A stretch of 57,290 bases of DNA, from NCBI GenBank assembly GCA_030697555.1, contig JAUYPV010000038.1:1-57290 (forward strand), read 5' to 3'. This document shows, piece after piece, positions 28,897 through 37,700 of this stretch. Under the pieces are notes generated by a model. That model searched no databases. It was not told the DNA's origin and worked only from the letters and a program-made list of their open reading frames with translations. Numbering within the stretch: position 1 is the first letter of the stretch; every line of letters starts with the position of its first letter. This DNA is from Hyphomonadaceae bacterium (lineage in GTDB: Bacteria; Pseudomonadota; Alphaproteobacteria; Caulobacterales; Hyphomonadaceae). The position numbers and the translations under genes were made by a program.

Positions 28897-29910
28897 ATGT
28901 CAGACGGCGTTCGGGTACTGGTCTTTGCCTCCCAGAAGGGCGGATCGGGGAAAACCACTCTGTCGGGTCATATCGCGGTCGAGGCGGAACGAACGGGCGA
29001 TGGCCCTGTCGCCCTTATCGACACCGATCCGCAGGGGAGCTTGTCGAAATGGTGGAACGCGCGCGCGGCCTCGACACCGGCTTTCGCCCACGCCGCGCTG
29101 GATGAACTCGATGCCTGCCTGGACCACCTCAAGGCATCCGGCTTCAAGCTGATTGTGGTCGACACGCCTCCAGCCGTCACCCAGACCATCTCCCACGTCG
29201 TCGCCCGCGCCGACCTGGTGATCGTGCCGACCCGCCCCAGCCCGCACGACCTGCGCGCCGTAGGCCCCACGGTCGACATCGCCGACAGCCTGCGCAAGCC
29301 GCTGGTATTCGTCGTCAACTCGGCGACGCCCCGCGCCCGCATCACTTCGGAAACCGCTGTCGCACTGTCGCAGCACGGCGTCGTCGCCCCGGTCACGCTG
29401 CACCACCGCGTCGACTTCGCGGCCTCGATGATCGACGGCCGCACGGTCGGCGACATAGATCCGACCTGCCGCTCGGCCCAGGAAGTGACCGCCCTTTGGC
29501 TCTACATGCGCGACCGGCTCGCCCGCCTCTATGGCGGCGTCGACCCCAACTGGGCCGAAAAGCCCCGCGCCGACTTCTCCACCGCCGTTCTCACCCCCGA
29601 AGTTGGGCCGGGACAGCGGCCTGCCGCCGTCGTCGACGAGGATGACGATGGTTGGGAGCCGGAACTCCCGGCCTGGGCCAATATCGCGGTCGCCAATGCA
29701 ACGGCCGAGAAACGTCGCGCCGCCACAGCCTCTACCGGGACAGGTACGGCTACGGCGCTGAAGGCGCGGCCTGCCATGCCGGCCCCGCAGAACGATGCTC
29801 TGCAGGCTGAGCGCAACGCGCTTGAACGTCGTGCAGATAACCGGGGACCTCCCCCGGGGCAACCGGACCGGCGCCTGCCGCGCAGCTTCGGGCGCCGTCA
29901 CACACACTAA
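28897..29910 (+). CDS. Orphan ParA/MinD-family ATPase
   Basis: A 337-residue protein. The deviant Walker A motif KGGSGKTT lies at residues 14-21, including the signature Lys, then DTDPQGS at 42-48 and VVDTPPA. The ATPase core of about 215 residues lacks the N-terminal HTH of type Ia plasmid ParA. A roughly 120-residue Pro/Ala/Arg-rich extension ends RRLPRSFGRRHTH. The ATG 28897 follows GGGAGAGGG. A small partner gene follows 34 bases downstream. ParA ATPases position DNA or protein cargo over the nucleoid; the cargo here is unknown. Confidence 0.82.
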   Translation: MSDGVRVLVFASQKGGSGKTTLSGHIAVEAERTGDGPVALIDTDPQGSLSKWWNARAASTPAFAHAALDELDACLDHLKASGFKLIVVDTPPAVTQTISHVVARADLVIVPTRPSPHDLRAVGPTVDIADSLRKPLVFVVNSATPRARITSETAVALSQHGVVAPVTLHHRVDFAASMIDGRTVGDIDPTCRSAQEVTALWLYMRDRLARLYGGVDPNWAEKPRADFSTAVLTPEVGPGQRPAAVVDEDDDGWEPELPAWANIAVANATAEKRRAATASTGTGTATALKARPAMPAPQNDALQAERNALERRADNRGPPPGQPDRRLPRSFGRRHTH

Positions 29911-29944
29911 GAAAGTAGCCGTCGCCACAACGGAACAGAGTCCC

Positions 29945-30496
29945 ATGTCCAACCCGGGTTTTGCATCACTGACAGCCGGAATGCTCGTCCGTAAGGGCGA
30001 TGCGAAGCCGAGCCAGGAGCCGATGTTCGGCTCCATTCCCTGGTCCGCGCCCAAGGCGCAGACGGCGGCGCAAACCGCGGCGACAGCAGCGGTGAACGCA
30101 GCAGCTGCTGCCGCGGCAGATGCTGCGGCGACGGGCGACATCGCTTCGATGAAGGTGCGCCTCGCGGATGTGGCTGCGACCTGGCCGGCCAAGAAGCCGC
30201 AACCAGCGGAAGCCGCGGCCGCTGAAGGCGCCTGGGTTCCCACGAAGACAGCGCCGCCTGCTGTCGAAGCGCACGCGGCAACGCTGAAAACCACCATCCG
30301 CCTGACGCACGCGCAGGCGCGCGCGGTGAAGCTGGCGGCGCTGGTACTCGACCGTCCACAGCAGGACATTCTGTCCTACGGCCTGCTTGCGCAGCTCGAG
30401 GCGCTGGCCTGCACGGACCTGGCGAACTGCTCATGCTTCAAGGCAGTGATCGCAGGGCTCGGCCCGGCCGAGTCGGTGCTGACGCCCGACAAGTGA
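29945..30496 (+). CDS. Probable ParA partner with C-terminal ribbon-helix-helix-like domain
   Basis: A 183-residue protein. The N-terminal two-thirds are Ala/Pro-rich and probably disordered, after a short conserved-looking start (FASLTAGMLVRKGD). The C-terminal part (about 125-165) reads as strand-helix-helix: TTIRLTHAQARAVKLAALVL, then DRPQQDILSYGLLAQLEAL. That is the pattern of ribbon-helix-helix DNA-binding dimers. Three Cys follow (ACTDLANCSC). A flexible N-terminus plus an RHH C-terminus is the layout of ParG-type partition partners. Assignment rests on pattern and on position after the ParA gene. Confidence 0.6.
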   Translation: MSNPGFASLTAGMLVRKGDAKPSQEPMFGSIPWSAPKAQTAAQTAATAAVNAAAAAAADAAATGDIASMKVRLADVAATWPAKKPQPAEAAAAEGAWVPTKTAPPAVEAHAATLKTTIRLTHAQARAVKLAALVLDRPQQDILSYGLLAQLEALACTDLANCSCFKAVIAGLGPAESVLTPDK

Positions 30497-30520
30497 GCCC
30501 TTCGCTCAACTGACTTCCGG

Positions 30521-30548
30521 AAAAAATTGGGGGGCCACGAAGGCCCCC
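30521..30548 (-). terminator. Intrinsic terminator for the pentapeptide-repeat gene
   Basis: Read on the minus strand, the stem GGGGGCC / GGCCCCC (30530-30536, 30542-30548) with a five-base loop is followed by AATTTTTT. It sits 34 bases past the stop of the pentapeptide-repeat gene. The same hairpin lies after the ParA-partner gene on the plus strand but lacks a T-run in that direction. Confidence 0.8.
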
Positions 30549-30581
30549 ATGTCCCGAACGTCTCCGGGCTTCAACGCTCGC

Positions 30582-31151
30582 CTACTGGTTGCCCTCGTCG
30601 CGCGTAAGACCACGCAGCTGAGGGGCGGGTTCTGCGCCCGGGCAGAGCGGAATGGTGAGGCCTTGGGGAAGCTTGGTGGCTTCGTCGCCGCAGGCCGTGC
30701 TCAGCTGGTCCTGCGTAAGACCTTTCGCGGTGAAAAGATAGGATCCCGAAAGATTGGCGCCGCGGAGGTCCGCGCCCGTCATCACCGCGCCGCCGAACCA
30801 GGATCCCACCAGCGTCGCATCGGAAAGGTCGGCGCCCGAGAAGTCGGTCTTGGCGAAGCGCGCGCCGAAAGCGTTGGAAACGGAAAGGTTGGCGCCGGAG
30901 AGTTTCGAGCCGTCAAAGGTGGCGAGGCTTAGGTCGGCCTGGCGCAGCCGCGATTTCGAAAGGTCCCGGTTTTCCAGTTCCTTGTAGGACAAATCGACCT
31001 GGAACAGGTCGCACCCGACACATGCCTTGGCGCCGCCGATCAGGCGCTGCGCCGAGGCGCTGCGGCTGACTTCATTCAGCTCCGGCGTCTGGGCGAACGC
31101 CGACAGCGACATCAGCCCGATGGCCGCCACCGCAATAAATACGCGTATCAT
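30582..31151 (-). CDS. Secreted pentapeptide-repeat protein
   Basis: A 189-residue protein with a signal peptide (MIRVFIAVAAIGLMSLSAFAQ). The central part is a run of A(D/N)LXX repeats (DLSKSRLRQADLSLATFDG, LSGANLSVSNAFGARF, DFSGADLSDATLVGS, GADLRGANLSGSYLF) forming a right-handed quadrilateral beta helix. Cys pairs flank the repeats (CVGC near residue 45, two more near the end), suggesting disulfides in the periplasm. Function is unknown. The cytosolic gyrase-protecting role of Qnr-like relatives does not fit an exported protein. Confidence 0.8.
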   Translation of the reverse strand: MIRVFIAVAAIGLMSLSAFAQTPELNEVSRSASAQRLIGGAKACVGCDLFQVDLSYKELENRDLSKSRLRQADLSLATFDGSKLSGANLSVSNAFGARFAKTDFSGADLSDATLVGSWFGGAVMTGADLRGANLSGSYLFTAKGLTQDQLSTACGDEATKLPQGLTIPLCPGAEPAPQLRGLTRDEGNQ

Positions 31152-31323
31152 TCCGGGTCATTCCCTTGACTGGCGTAACGTATATCCAGACACGGGAGCA
31201 ATACTCGCGCCGCAAGGGAGCGGTCCGGGCGAAGCGAAGCGTTGGCGGAGTGAATTGATCCAGGGGGTCAATTCAAGCCCCGAACGCTCGTAGCGCAAGC
31301 GAAGGGCAGGAGTAGCAGAGTCG

Positions 31324-33741
31324 TTAAGCCGTCTGCACCACCGAACCGCACGCGTCACAAACCGCGACGCCATCATCGGGCCTTAAGGTAAAATGCCCGC
31401 AGGTGGGGCAGGCGTCCGACAGGTATTCCGGCCCGCGCTGGGGCGTGATCGCCGGCGTGTCTGTCTGCTCCAGCCGCTCGGCGATCTTGCGGGTGTGGAA
31501 CGGCACGATGTTGTCCGGCATCACGCCTCGGCTGAAGCCGCGCGAGATGAGCTGCTCTGGCCTGACCGGAACTGTCGGCTCCTCGCCCTCGGCGGCGCCC
31601 GCGCCCAGTCCGTCGAGGCTGAGGTGATCCGTCTCGGCAAGGTCCTCGCGCCCGAGATAGGACACGGCCAGTTCGCGGAAGATGTAGTCGAGGATCGACG
31701 TCGCGCGCCGGATCGAGTCATTGCCGGTCACTTCACCGGCCGGCTCGAAGCGCGTGAACACGAAAGCGTCGACGAACTCTTCCAGCGGCACGCCGTACTG
31801 CAGGCCTACCGACACCGCGATGGCGAAATTGTTCATCAGCGAGCGGAAGGCCGCGCCTTCCTTGTGCATGTCGACGAAAATCTCGCCGAGCTCGCCATCC
31901 TCGAACTCACCGGTGTGGAGATAAACCTTGTGGCCGCCGACGGTCGCCTTCTGGATATATCCCTTGCGGCGGTCGGGCAGGCGGCGGCGCTCGGCGATAT
32001 AGACCTCGTCATGCGCATGTTCGTGATCGTGGGCATGCGCCGCCGGCGCCGGACGCTCAAAATGCGGCGACTGCATCTCGCTCGCCATCGGCGCGCGGGC
32101 GCGGCGCTTGGCCTCGGAGATGCGGCTACGCAGCTCGCTGTCCACCACGGGCCGGCCCGCTTCGATCCGCAGGCCGAGTCCCTGCGCCATCGCCGCCTTG
32201 ACCGAGGCGTGCACCGTCATGCGGGTCGTATCCGATTGTCCGCCCGTGGCAATCGTCACCACCGGCTTGCGCGTCAGGAAGGGCGAGATCGCCTTGGCCA
32301 TTCGGACGCGCGCTTCGGGCGTCACGCCATCGGCACGCGCCAGCACGCGCGCCAGCGGCGATTTCGGGTTCGACACCGGCCGCCGGCGCCCTTGCACCGC
32401 AACCCGCGCGTCCTCGATCTCCTTCACCGACAGCCCCAGCGCCCGCAGCAGCGCCTCGCCGTCCGTGTCATATGCCTCCGGCTCTAGCTGCAGACGCTTG
32501 CGGATCAGGTCGTCGCCTACCACCCAGCGCGAGAACGCCGCGGCCAGGCTTAGGCCGTCGCGCAGCGCCGCTTCCACCCGTTCCAGCGCTTCTTCCGATA
32601 GTCCCCGCGATTCCAGTCGTGCGCGCTCCAGTCCGTCGATCTGGTCCAGTGTCCGGGCGCCGAGGATGCGCAGCTTGACGTCGTCCGCTTCCGTCTCGCT
32701 TGCCGCCACGGCCAGCGCCGCCGTCACGCACGCGGCCAGCTCCGGCGTCTGCTCGTCTTCCTGCGCGACAAGGAGATCCACCGGGTCCGCGCCCACGCTT
32801 TCCGCCGCAATCCAGCGAACCGCTTCGGGGGTCGGCGCATCCGCCGTCACGGCGGCGCCGGCCGCCGCCGCCAGCACCCGCTTGCACAGCTCCGCCGCCA
32901 CAGCTGTCCCCGGCTCGCTGTCGTAGGCCGCGCCCGCCGCCATCACTGCCGCGCCCACACCCGCCACGTGGACCGCCGCCGTGGCGCCCAGCACCGCCGC
33001 TACCGCCGCCACATCCGTCGCGAGCACGCCGAGGTCTTCCGCGCCGCCAACCGCATAGCGCGCCAGGTTGACCGCCACGGCAGGCGCCGCCGGATCACTC
33101 GCCGCGCCGCCGATGCGCACCTCCACCGCCAGCCGTGTCTTGCTGACCCGCTCGATCGCTCCGGCGATCTCCGTCGCCTCCAACCCCGTCCAGGCCGGAA
33201 TGCCCCATGTCTGCCGGCCGGCCTCCCGAGCGGACGCAGCCTGCCTGCGCAGAGTGATGGCGGCCGCCCGTGCACCACCCGGCGTGCATAGCGCGATCTC
33301 GACCAACTCCGCATCCGCCCCGGCCCGGAAGGCGTCAATCAGAGCCGACGTCGTCGGCCGCCCCTGGTCGTCCGTCTCGATGGTAAGCGTCTCGAGCGCA
33401 TCCGCCACGGCGACCAGCGCCTGTGTCGCCACCGCCCGCGCCGAAGCCATGGCGGTCGCATCCGCCAGCGCACCGGGCAGAGCGACGGCGTCCAGCGGCA
33501 GCGCGTGCGCCCCCTCGATCAGGCTGACCTGGCAGATTGGGCTGATCTTGCGCGCTCGGATCGCCTCGCAAACCGTCTCCGCGGCCTCGCTCTCGCCGGC
33601 GAGTGTCCGGATTGCTGAAAAGTGGGCGTTCAGCAGCTTTGCGGGCGGGCTGTCGGCATCCTCATAGAGCAGCAGCGCCGCGCCGGTTTCCAGCACGCGC
33701 GCCAGATGGCGGCCATTCGCCTTGGCTCGGGATTCCGCCAT
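31324..33741 (-). CDS. TSCPD-domain protein resembling a catalytically inactive class II (B12) ribonucleotide reductase
   Basis: An 805-residue intact protein. Residues 587-700 match the C-terminal TSCPD region of NrdJ ([56 protein letters not shown]). A zinc ribbon closes it (C778PTC, C795DAC). Upstream segments also follow NrdJ in order: [13 protein letters not shown] (about 266-278), then [18 protein letters not shown]...[10 protein letters not shown] (about 376-412) and [12 protein letters not shown]. No NrdJ catalytic motif (PCGE/PCSEY loop, radical and redox Cys) is visible, and the barrel half is Ala-rich and degenerate. A His-rich linker [10 protein letters not shown] lies at 569-578. 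It may bind nucleotides or metal or regulate another RNR; function unknown. Confidence 0.75.
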   Translation of the reverse strand: MAESRAKANGRHLARVLETGAALLLYEDADSPPAKLLNAHFSAIRTLAGESEAAETVCEAIRARKISPICQVSLIEGAHALPLDAVALPGALADATAMASARAVATQALVAVADALETLTIETDDQGRPTTSALIDAFRAGADAELVEIALCTPGGARAAAITLRRQAASAREAGRQTWGIPAWTGLEATEIAGAIERVSKTRLAVEVRIGGAASDPAAPAVAVNLARYAVGGAEDLGVLATDVAAVAAVLGATAAVHVAGVGAAVMAAGAAYDSEPGTAVAAELCKRVLAAAAGAAVTADAPTPEAVRWIAAESVGADPVDLLVAQEDEQTPELAACVTAALAVAASETEADDVKLRILGARTLDQIDGLERARLESRGLSEEALERVEAALRDGLSLAAAFSRWVVGDDLIRKRLQLEPEAYDTDGEALLRALGLSVKEIEDARVAVQGRRRPVSNPKSPLARVLARADGVTPEARVRMAKAISPFLTRKPVVTIATGGQSDTTRMTVHASVKAAMAQGLGLRIEAGRPVVDSELRSRISEAKRRARAPMASEMQSPHFERPAPAAHAHDHEHAHDEVYIAERRRLPDRRKGYIQKATVGGHKVYLHTGEFEDGELGEIFVDMHKEGAAFRSLMNNFAIAVSVGLQYGVPLEEFVDAFVFTRFEPAGEVTGNDSIRRATSILDYIFRELAVSYLGREDLAETDHLSLDGLGAGAAEGEEPTVPVRPEQLISRGFSRGVMPDNIVPFHTRKIAERLEQTDTPAITPQRGPEYLSDACPTCGHFTLRPDDGVAVCDACGSVVQTA

Positions 33742-33769
33742 GAACTTCTCCGCAGCACGGTTCCGCGCT

Positions 33770-33791
33770 TATCCCGCGAATCAGCGGGATA
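33770..33791 (-). promoter_or_regulatory. Inverted repeat upstream of the RNR-like gene
   Basis: TATCCCGC and GCGGGATA (8 bp, six-base loop) form a perfect inverted repeat 28 bases upstream of the RNR-like start. It could be an operator or a leader hairpin. No cobalamin-riboswitch B12 box or NrdR box is visible in the 213-bp gap. Confidence 0.45.
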
Positions 33792-33954
33792 GTGATGTGC
33801 TTCGGCGATGTCTGCACACAGGAAAATTGGCGCAGTGTTAAGCGCCGCAAGTCTCTGAAATCGCAGAGGCTCTGTCGCTCGCCGGCTCTCTGGCCGCCGC
33901 CCTTTTTATCGGCCCTCGCCAATCAGGCGGGTCAGGTGAGCCGTGGCCTAACCC

Positions 33955-35466
33955 CTATTGTTCGTTCGACGTCCTGTATTCCTCGAGGGACACGATGCCG
34001 TTCTTATCGGCGTCGACCTGAGCGAAGAGATCGTCGAAGCGATCCGGGACACCGATTGTGGCGAGCATGGTCTTGTATTCCGGCGGGTCCACCTTCCCGT
34101 CTGCATTGAGGTCGATGGCCTTGAAGGCGGCCTGGCGCTGCTCGTCGGTAGGCGGAGGGCCGCCGCCGATGAAGAAGCCGGCGACCTTGCCGTCCGCACC
34201 CAGGCTGATGGAGATGTTGCGCGAGCCATAGGCGAAGGCGGCGAGGTAGGTGTCGCCGCCGGCGGGACCCGGACCCTGGAAGGTCAGCGACTTCAGTGCG
34301 CCGAGCCTGGCGTAGGTCTTCAGCAGGCTGTCGCGCTGCGCCTGCGCGGCCTGGGCGAGGCCGGGCGCCATGATGTCGAGAGCAGGTTCTCCTTTGGCGT
34401 CGCCTTCGATGACCTTGCGGGCAAGGGCGTCGAGGCCGGGCGAGGCGGTGGTGCGCGGCTGGAAGAGTTTCGCTTGCGACAGCGTGTCAATATCCTTGGC
34501 GGCCGGCTTCTGCCCGAGTTTTTCGAGCGCGACCTTGAGCGCGTCTTCGACGGGCGTGGGGATGTCGGGAATGACGCCGATACCTTCCCAGTTCGTCTTG
34601 GTGACAGGATTCACCGGACGGCCGTTCGGCATGAAGATGCCGAGCTGCGAGCCGATGGGCATCACGCCGCCGGGGTTCGCGCCGCCGCCAGTGGTCTCGC
34701 CGATCAGCGTACCTAGCTTGAACGCCTGCATATCGTAGGCGAACTCCTCGCCACCGGAGAAGGTGCGCGGGCTGGTGAGCACGTAGACCGGTTTGCCGAG
34801 GTAGGAGGTCGGCGTCGTCACACTGAAGGATTGCCGGGTGGTGAATTCCGTCGTGTTCGGCTTCCGGTTGACGAAGTCATTGATCAGCATGGGCGGCTTC
34901 GCGCCATCTAGGAAAAAGCTGACGAGGTAGGCGACGCTGTCCGGACTTCCGCCGCCGTTGCGGCGGATGTCGACGATCAGCGCCTTGGTATCGGCAAGCT
35001 GCGCCATCGCCTTATCGACGGGAGGTTTGAACCCGCCGGGTGGTGGAAAGCCGGAAATCTCGATGTAGCCAATGTCGCCCGCGAGCCGGTCGGCCCGAAC
35101 GACGCCGCCTTCGCTCTTCGGCGGCGGTTGCGGCGCGGAGGCGCCGGCGGGCGCCGGGCGCGGGCCGGGCGCCGAGACGCGCATGTGCTTGTCCTTGGCG
35201 ACTTCGTAGAGATCCTTCGTGAGCTGTTCGGCGAAGGCGCCCGGCTGCGCCAGGTCCTTGTAGGCGCCGGCGGCGAGGGAAGCTTCCAGCTTTGCGGCGG
35301 CCTTCTCGCCAACGTCAGGGAAGATGTAGCGATTGCGGAGCGCGTCAGCGGCTTTGGCGACGACGGCGCTGCGGGTTGCGTCGTCGAGGGTTGCTTGCGC
35401 GTGGGCTGCGGGAACAAGCAGTGCGGCGGCGAGAAGTCCGGCGCGGATAGCGCGATCGAACGGCAT
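33955..35466 (-). CDS. Secreted S41-family peptidase with C-terminal EF-hands
   Basis: A 503-residue protein with a signal peptide (MPFDRAIRAGLLAAALLVPAAHA). An N-terminal helical segment precedes the S41 (C-terminal-processing-protease-like) domain, with IGYIEISGFPPPGG, LIVDIRRNGGGSPDS and the nucleophile region RTFSGGEEFAYD (Ser in TFSGG). A further domain of about 100 residues follows. Two EF-hand loops close the protein: DLNADGKVDPPE and DADKNGIVSLEE. Fusion to calcium-binding loops suggests Ca2+-dependent stability or activity in the periplasm. The start at 35466 follows GGAGG. An earlier in-frame region up to 35712 lacks a signal peptide. Confidence 0.82.
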   Translation of the reverse strand: MPFDRAIRAGLLAAALLVPAAHAQATLDDATRSAVVAKAADALRNRYIFPDVGEKAAAKLEASLAAGAYKDLAQPGAFAEQLTKDLYEVAKDKHMRVSAPGPRPAPAGASAPQPPPKSEGGVVRADRLAGDIGYIEISGFPPPGGFKPPVDKAMAQLADTKALIVDIRRNGGGSPDSVAYLVSFFLDGAKPPMLINDFVNRKPNTTEFTTRQSFSVTTPTSYLGKPVYVLTSPRTFSGGEEFAYDMQAFKLGTLIGETTGGGANPGGVMPIGSQLGIFMPNGRPVNPVTKTNWEGIGVIPDIPTPVEDALKVALEKLGQKPAAKDIDTLSQAKLFQPRTTASPGLDALARKVIEGDAKGEPALDIMAPGLAQAAQAQRDSLLKTYARLGALKSLTFQGPGPAGGDTYLAAFAYGSRNISISLGADGKVAGFFIGGGPPPTDEQRQAAFKAIDLNADGKVDPPEYKTMLATIGVPDRFDDLFAQVDADKNGIVSLEEYRTSNEQ

Positions 35467-35504
35467 TATTCGAGTCCTCCCCATATCCCAGTCCTGAGGC
35501 CAAC

Positions 35505-35520
35505 ATACACGTGTATTATA
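35505..35520 (-). promoter_or_regulatory. Candidate promoter with overlapping palindromic operator for the S41 peptidase
   Basis: On the minus strand a perfect TATAAT (35520-35515) is overlapped by the perfect 12-bp palindrome ATACACGTGTAT (35516-35505), about 39 bases upstream of the start codon. A repressor bound there would cover the transcription start. No strong -35 hexamer is seen at 17 bases. Confidence 0.5.
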
Positions 35521-35747
35521 GCGCGTCAATTCGTTCGACGGAATCACGGTCAGCATTGCCGCCCGTGCGTAGGCCGCTGCGGCGTGCGAGTCGCGCTCTG
35601 GGTAGCCGGGACAGTGTACGGGCGTCCGTTCCGGCAGGATTTTGTTGCAGCTACTGGAGGTTAGGCCTAGCTGGACCCATCTCTTCGCGGGCGCCATATT
35701 CGCGCCGCGCAAATCGTGCCTATGTCCTTGAATTCTGCGGAGTAGCG

Positions 35748-36134
35748 ATGCTGAAGTCGATCTTCACCTGGTGGAACGGCGCAACGATCGGCGCCCGGTT
35801 CGACATCGGCCGCAGGGCGGGGCTCGTCGGCAAGGACGACACCGGCAACAAGTATTACGAGGAACGGAAAGTCTCGCTCGAAGGTCGCAAGCGCCGCTAT
35901 GTGATCTATCAGGGCTATGCCGAACCCTCGAAAGTGCCGCCGGACTGGCATGGCTGGCTGCATCACACTTTCGACAAACCGCCTACCGAGGTTCCGTTCC
36001 AGACCAAGAGCTGGGAAAAGGCGCACAAGCCCAACCTGACCGGAACCGTCGACGCATGGCGTCCCAAGGGCAGCCTCGCGGAAGGCGGCGAGCGGGCGAA
36101 AAGCTCCGGCGATTATGAGGCGTGGAAGCCCTGA
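35748..36134 (+). CDS. NDUFA12-like NADH:ubiquinone oxidoreductase accessory subunit
   Basis: A 128-residue homologue of complex I accessory subunit NDUFA12 (B17.2), kept in alphaproteobacteria. TWWNGATIGARFDI and VGKDDTGNKYYEER begin the domain. RRYVIYQGYAEPSKVPPDWH and GWLHHTFDKPP are signature stretches. It should associate with membrane complex I. The start at 35748 has GGAG upstream. Its stop overlaps the mlaD start (TGATG), so the two are coupled. The nuo operon is not in this window. Confidence 0.9.
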   Translation: MLKSIFTWWNGATIGARFDIGRRAGLVGKDDTGNKYYEERKVSLEGRKRRYVIYQGYAEPSKVPPDWHGWLHHTFDKPPTEVPFQTKSWEKAHKPNLTGTVDAWRPKGSLAEGGERAKSSGDYEAWKP

Positions 36135-36652
36135 TGCGTGAATCCCTGTTCGAATCCCTGGTCGGCGTTCTCGTTGTCGCCGTTGCAGGGATCTTCCTGT
36201 TCTTCTCGCTGCAGCAGCGCAGCGAGGCCGCGCCGGCGGACAGCTACCAGCTCATCGCCAAGTTCAATCGCGTCGATGGCATTTCGACCGGCAGCGATGT
36301 GCGCATGGCAGGCGTGAAGATCGGCGCGGTAAGCGCCATCACGCTGGATCCCAAGACGTACAAGGCCGTGGTGAATTTCACCGTGAAGAAGGGCGTGCAG
36401 GTTCCCGATGACTCGACGGCGCAGGTGCTGTCGGACGGCCTGTTGGGCGGCGCTTACCTGGGCATCATGGTCGGCGGGTCGTTCGACTACATTCCGGAAG
36501 GGGGAACCGTGGAGTTCACCCGTGGTTCAGTCGACTTGCTTACAGTGCTTTCCGAAGTCGCCGGCAGTGCGGCTGGGAACAAGAATAATAACGGCGGTGA
36601 TGACGCCGGTGGTTCTTCAGGGGGCGCGGCTGAAGAAGGTTCTCCCCAATGA
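36134..36652 (+). CDS. mlaD: MlaD: MCE-domain phospholipid-transport protein
   Basis: A 172-residue protein. An N-terminal membrane anchor (LVGVLVVAVAGIFLFFSLQQ) precedes one MCE domain (YQLIAKFNRVDGISTGSDVRMAGVKIGAV, then LLGGAYLGIMVGG). The tail is Gly/Asn/Glu-rich. MlaD hexamers bind phospholipids in the periplasm for the Mla ABC system that maintains outer-membrane asymmetry. The other mla genes are not nearby. It sits between the coupled NDUFA12 and DUF2155 genes with four-base or shorter overlaps on both sides. Confidence 0.87.
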   Translation: MRESLFESLVGVLVVAVAGIFLFFSLQQRSEAAPADSYQLIAKFNRVDGISTGSDVRMAGVKIGAVSAITLDPKTYKAVVNFTVKKGVQVPDDSTAQVLSDGLLGGAYLGIMVGGSFDYIPEGGTVEFTRGSVDLLTVLSEVAGSAAGNKNNNGGDDAGGSSGGAAEEGSPQ

Positions 36653-37098
36653 CCAGGTTCCTGCGGTTTACCCTTGCGACGGCGGCGGTTGCGCTGGCGG
36701 CCGGCGGCGCTTCCGCGCTTGAGCCCCGCTCGGGCGTCAAGCTGCGCGCACTGGACAAGATCACCGGAAATTCGACCGACCTCACCGCAAAGGTGGGCGA
36801 GACGCTGAAATTTGGGCGACTGTCCGTCACCGTGCGCGCCTGCTACCAGGCGCCGCCGCAGGACACGCCTGAATCGGCGGCCTTCCTCGAGATCCACGCG
36901 CTGGGCGCTGCATCGACGCGCGCGACCGCCGCGGAGAAAGCCGGCAAGGTCCAGCGCGGGCCGCAGCCGATCGGGCCGGATGGCCTCCTGTTCTCGGGCT
37001 GGATGTTCGCATCCTCGCCCGGCCTCAGCGCGCTCGAACACCCGACCTATGACGTCTGGGTGATCAGCTGCAACGCTTCCAACCCGGACGTGCAGTAG
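36649..37098 (+). CDS. DUF2155 domain-containing exported protein
   Basis: A 149-residue protein with a signal peptide ([23 protein letters not shown]). The DUF2155 core is [29 protein letters not shown], then [21 protein letters not shown], ending [27 protein letters not shown]. Two Cys may form a disulfide. The family is alphaproteobacterial, periplasmic and uncharacterised. The gene overlaps mlaD by four bases. Its last 52 bases overlap the end of convergent aat. Confidence 0.85.
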   Translation: MTRFLRFTLATAAVALAAGGASALEPRSGVKLRALDKITGNSTDLTAKVGETLKFGRLSVTVRACYQAPPQDTPESAAFLEIHALGAASTRATAAEKAGKVQRGPQPIGPDGLLFSGWMFASSPGLSALEHPTYDVWVISCNASNPDVQ

Positions 37099-37700
37099 GA
37101 CGCATCGCCGAAATCGGCGTCGACCAGCAGCGCCGCATCCAGGCGCTCATGGAATTCCTCGCGGCCGATCTCCTCGACGCCGAATGTCAGCAGATGGTCG
37201 GTGACGAACTGCGTATCGAGCAGTACGAAGCCGCCGCGCCTCAGCCGCGCGACGAGATGCGCCAGCGCGACTTTTGAAGCATCGGTTCGGCGCGAGAACA
37301 TGCTTTCGCCGAAGAACACGCCCTTCAGACTGACGCCATAAAGGCCGCCCACCAAGTCATCGCCTTCCCAGCACTCGACGCTGTGTGCGTGACCGACGCG
37401 ATGAAGCGCGCTGTAGAGATTGAGGATCGGATTGTTGATCCATGTGTTCGTGCGCCCGGGTCCTGCCTCGGCGCACATCTCCATCACACGCGTGAAAGCG
37501 GTGTCGGTGCGCACGGAGAATCGATCCTGCCGGATCACTTTCCGAAGGCTTTTCGAGACATGGAACTTATCGAGCGGCAGCACGCCGCGCAGGTCGGGAT
37601 CAACGAGGAACAGCCGCGGATCATCCCGCGCCTCCGCCATGGGAAAAACGCCCCGGCGGTAGCAGTCGAGCAATTCGTTCGGGCCGAAGACACGGCTCAC
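37047..37700 (-). CDS. aat: Leucyl/phenylalanyl-tRNA-protein transferase
   Basis: A 217-residue Aat that adds Leu or Phe to N-terminal Arg/Lys of proteins for ClpAP degradation (N-degron pathway). [29 protein letters not shown] begins the family. [31 protein letters not shown] is the central signature. [15 protein letters not shown] follows. It starts at GTG 37700. The C-terminal codons overlap DUF2155 by 52 bases on the opposite strand. Confidence 0.92.
   Translation of the reverse strand: MSRVFGPNELLDCYRRGVFPMAEARDDPRLFLVDPDLRGVLPLDKFHVSKSLRKVIRQDRFSVRTDTAFTRVMEMCAEAGPGRTNTWINNPILNLYSALHRVGHAHSVECWEGDDLVGGLYGVSLKGVFFGESMFSRRTDASKVALAHLVARLRRGGFVLLDTQFVTDHLLTFGVEEIGREEFHERLDAALLVDADFGDASYCTSGLEALQLITQTS

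Noticed and set aside
28900-30369. Long open frame antisense to the ParA and partner genes (489 codons)
   Set aside because: It is the GC-rich shadow of the real genes, with low-complexity Ala/Arg content and no motif.
33742-33954. Possible cobalamin riboswitch or NrdR box before the RNR-like gene
   Set aside because: No B12-box or NrdR consensus was found; only a short inverted repeat is present.
35130-35180. GCGCCGGGCGC-like stretch resembling the arm of the 88-bp element
   Set aside because: It lies inside the S41 peptidase coding region, encodes a Pro/Ala-rich linker, and lacks the core and second arm.
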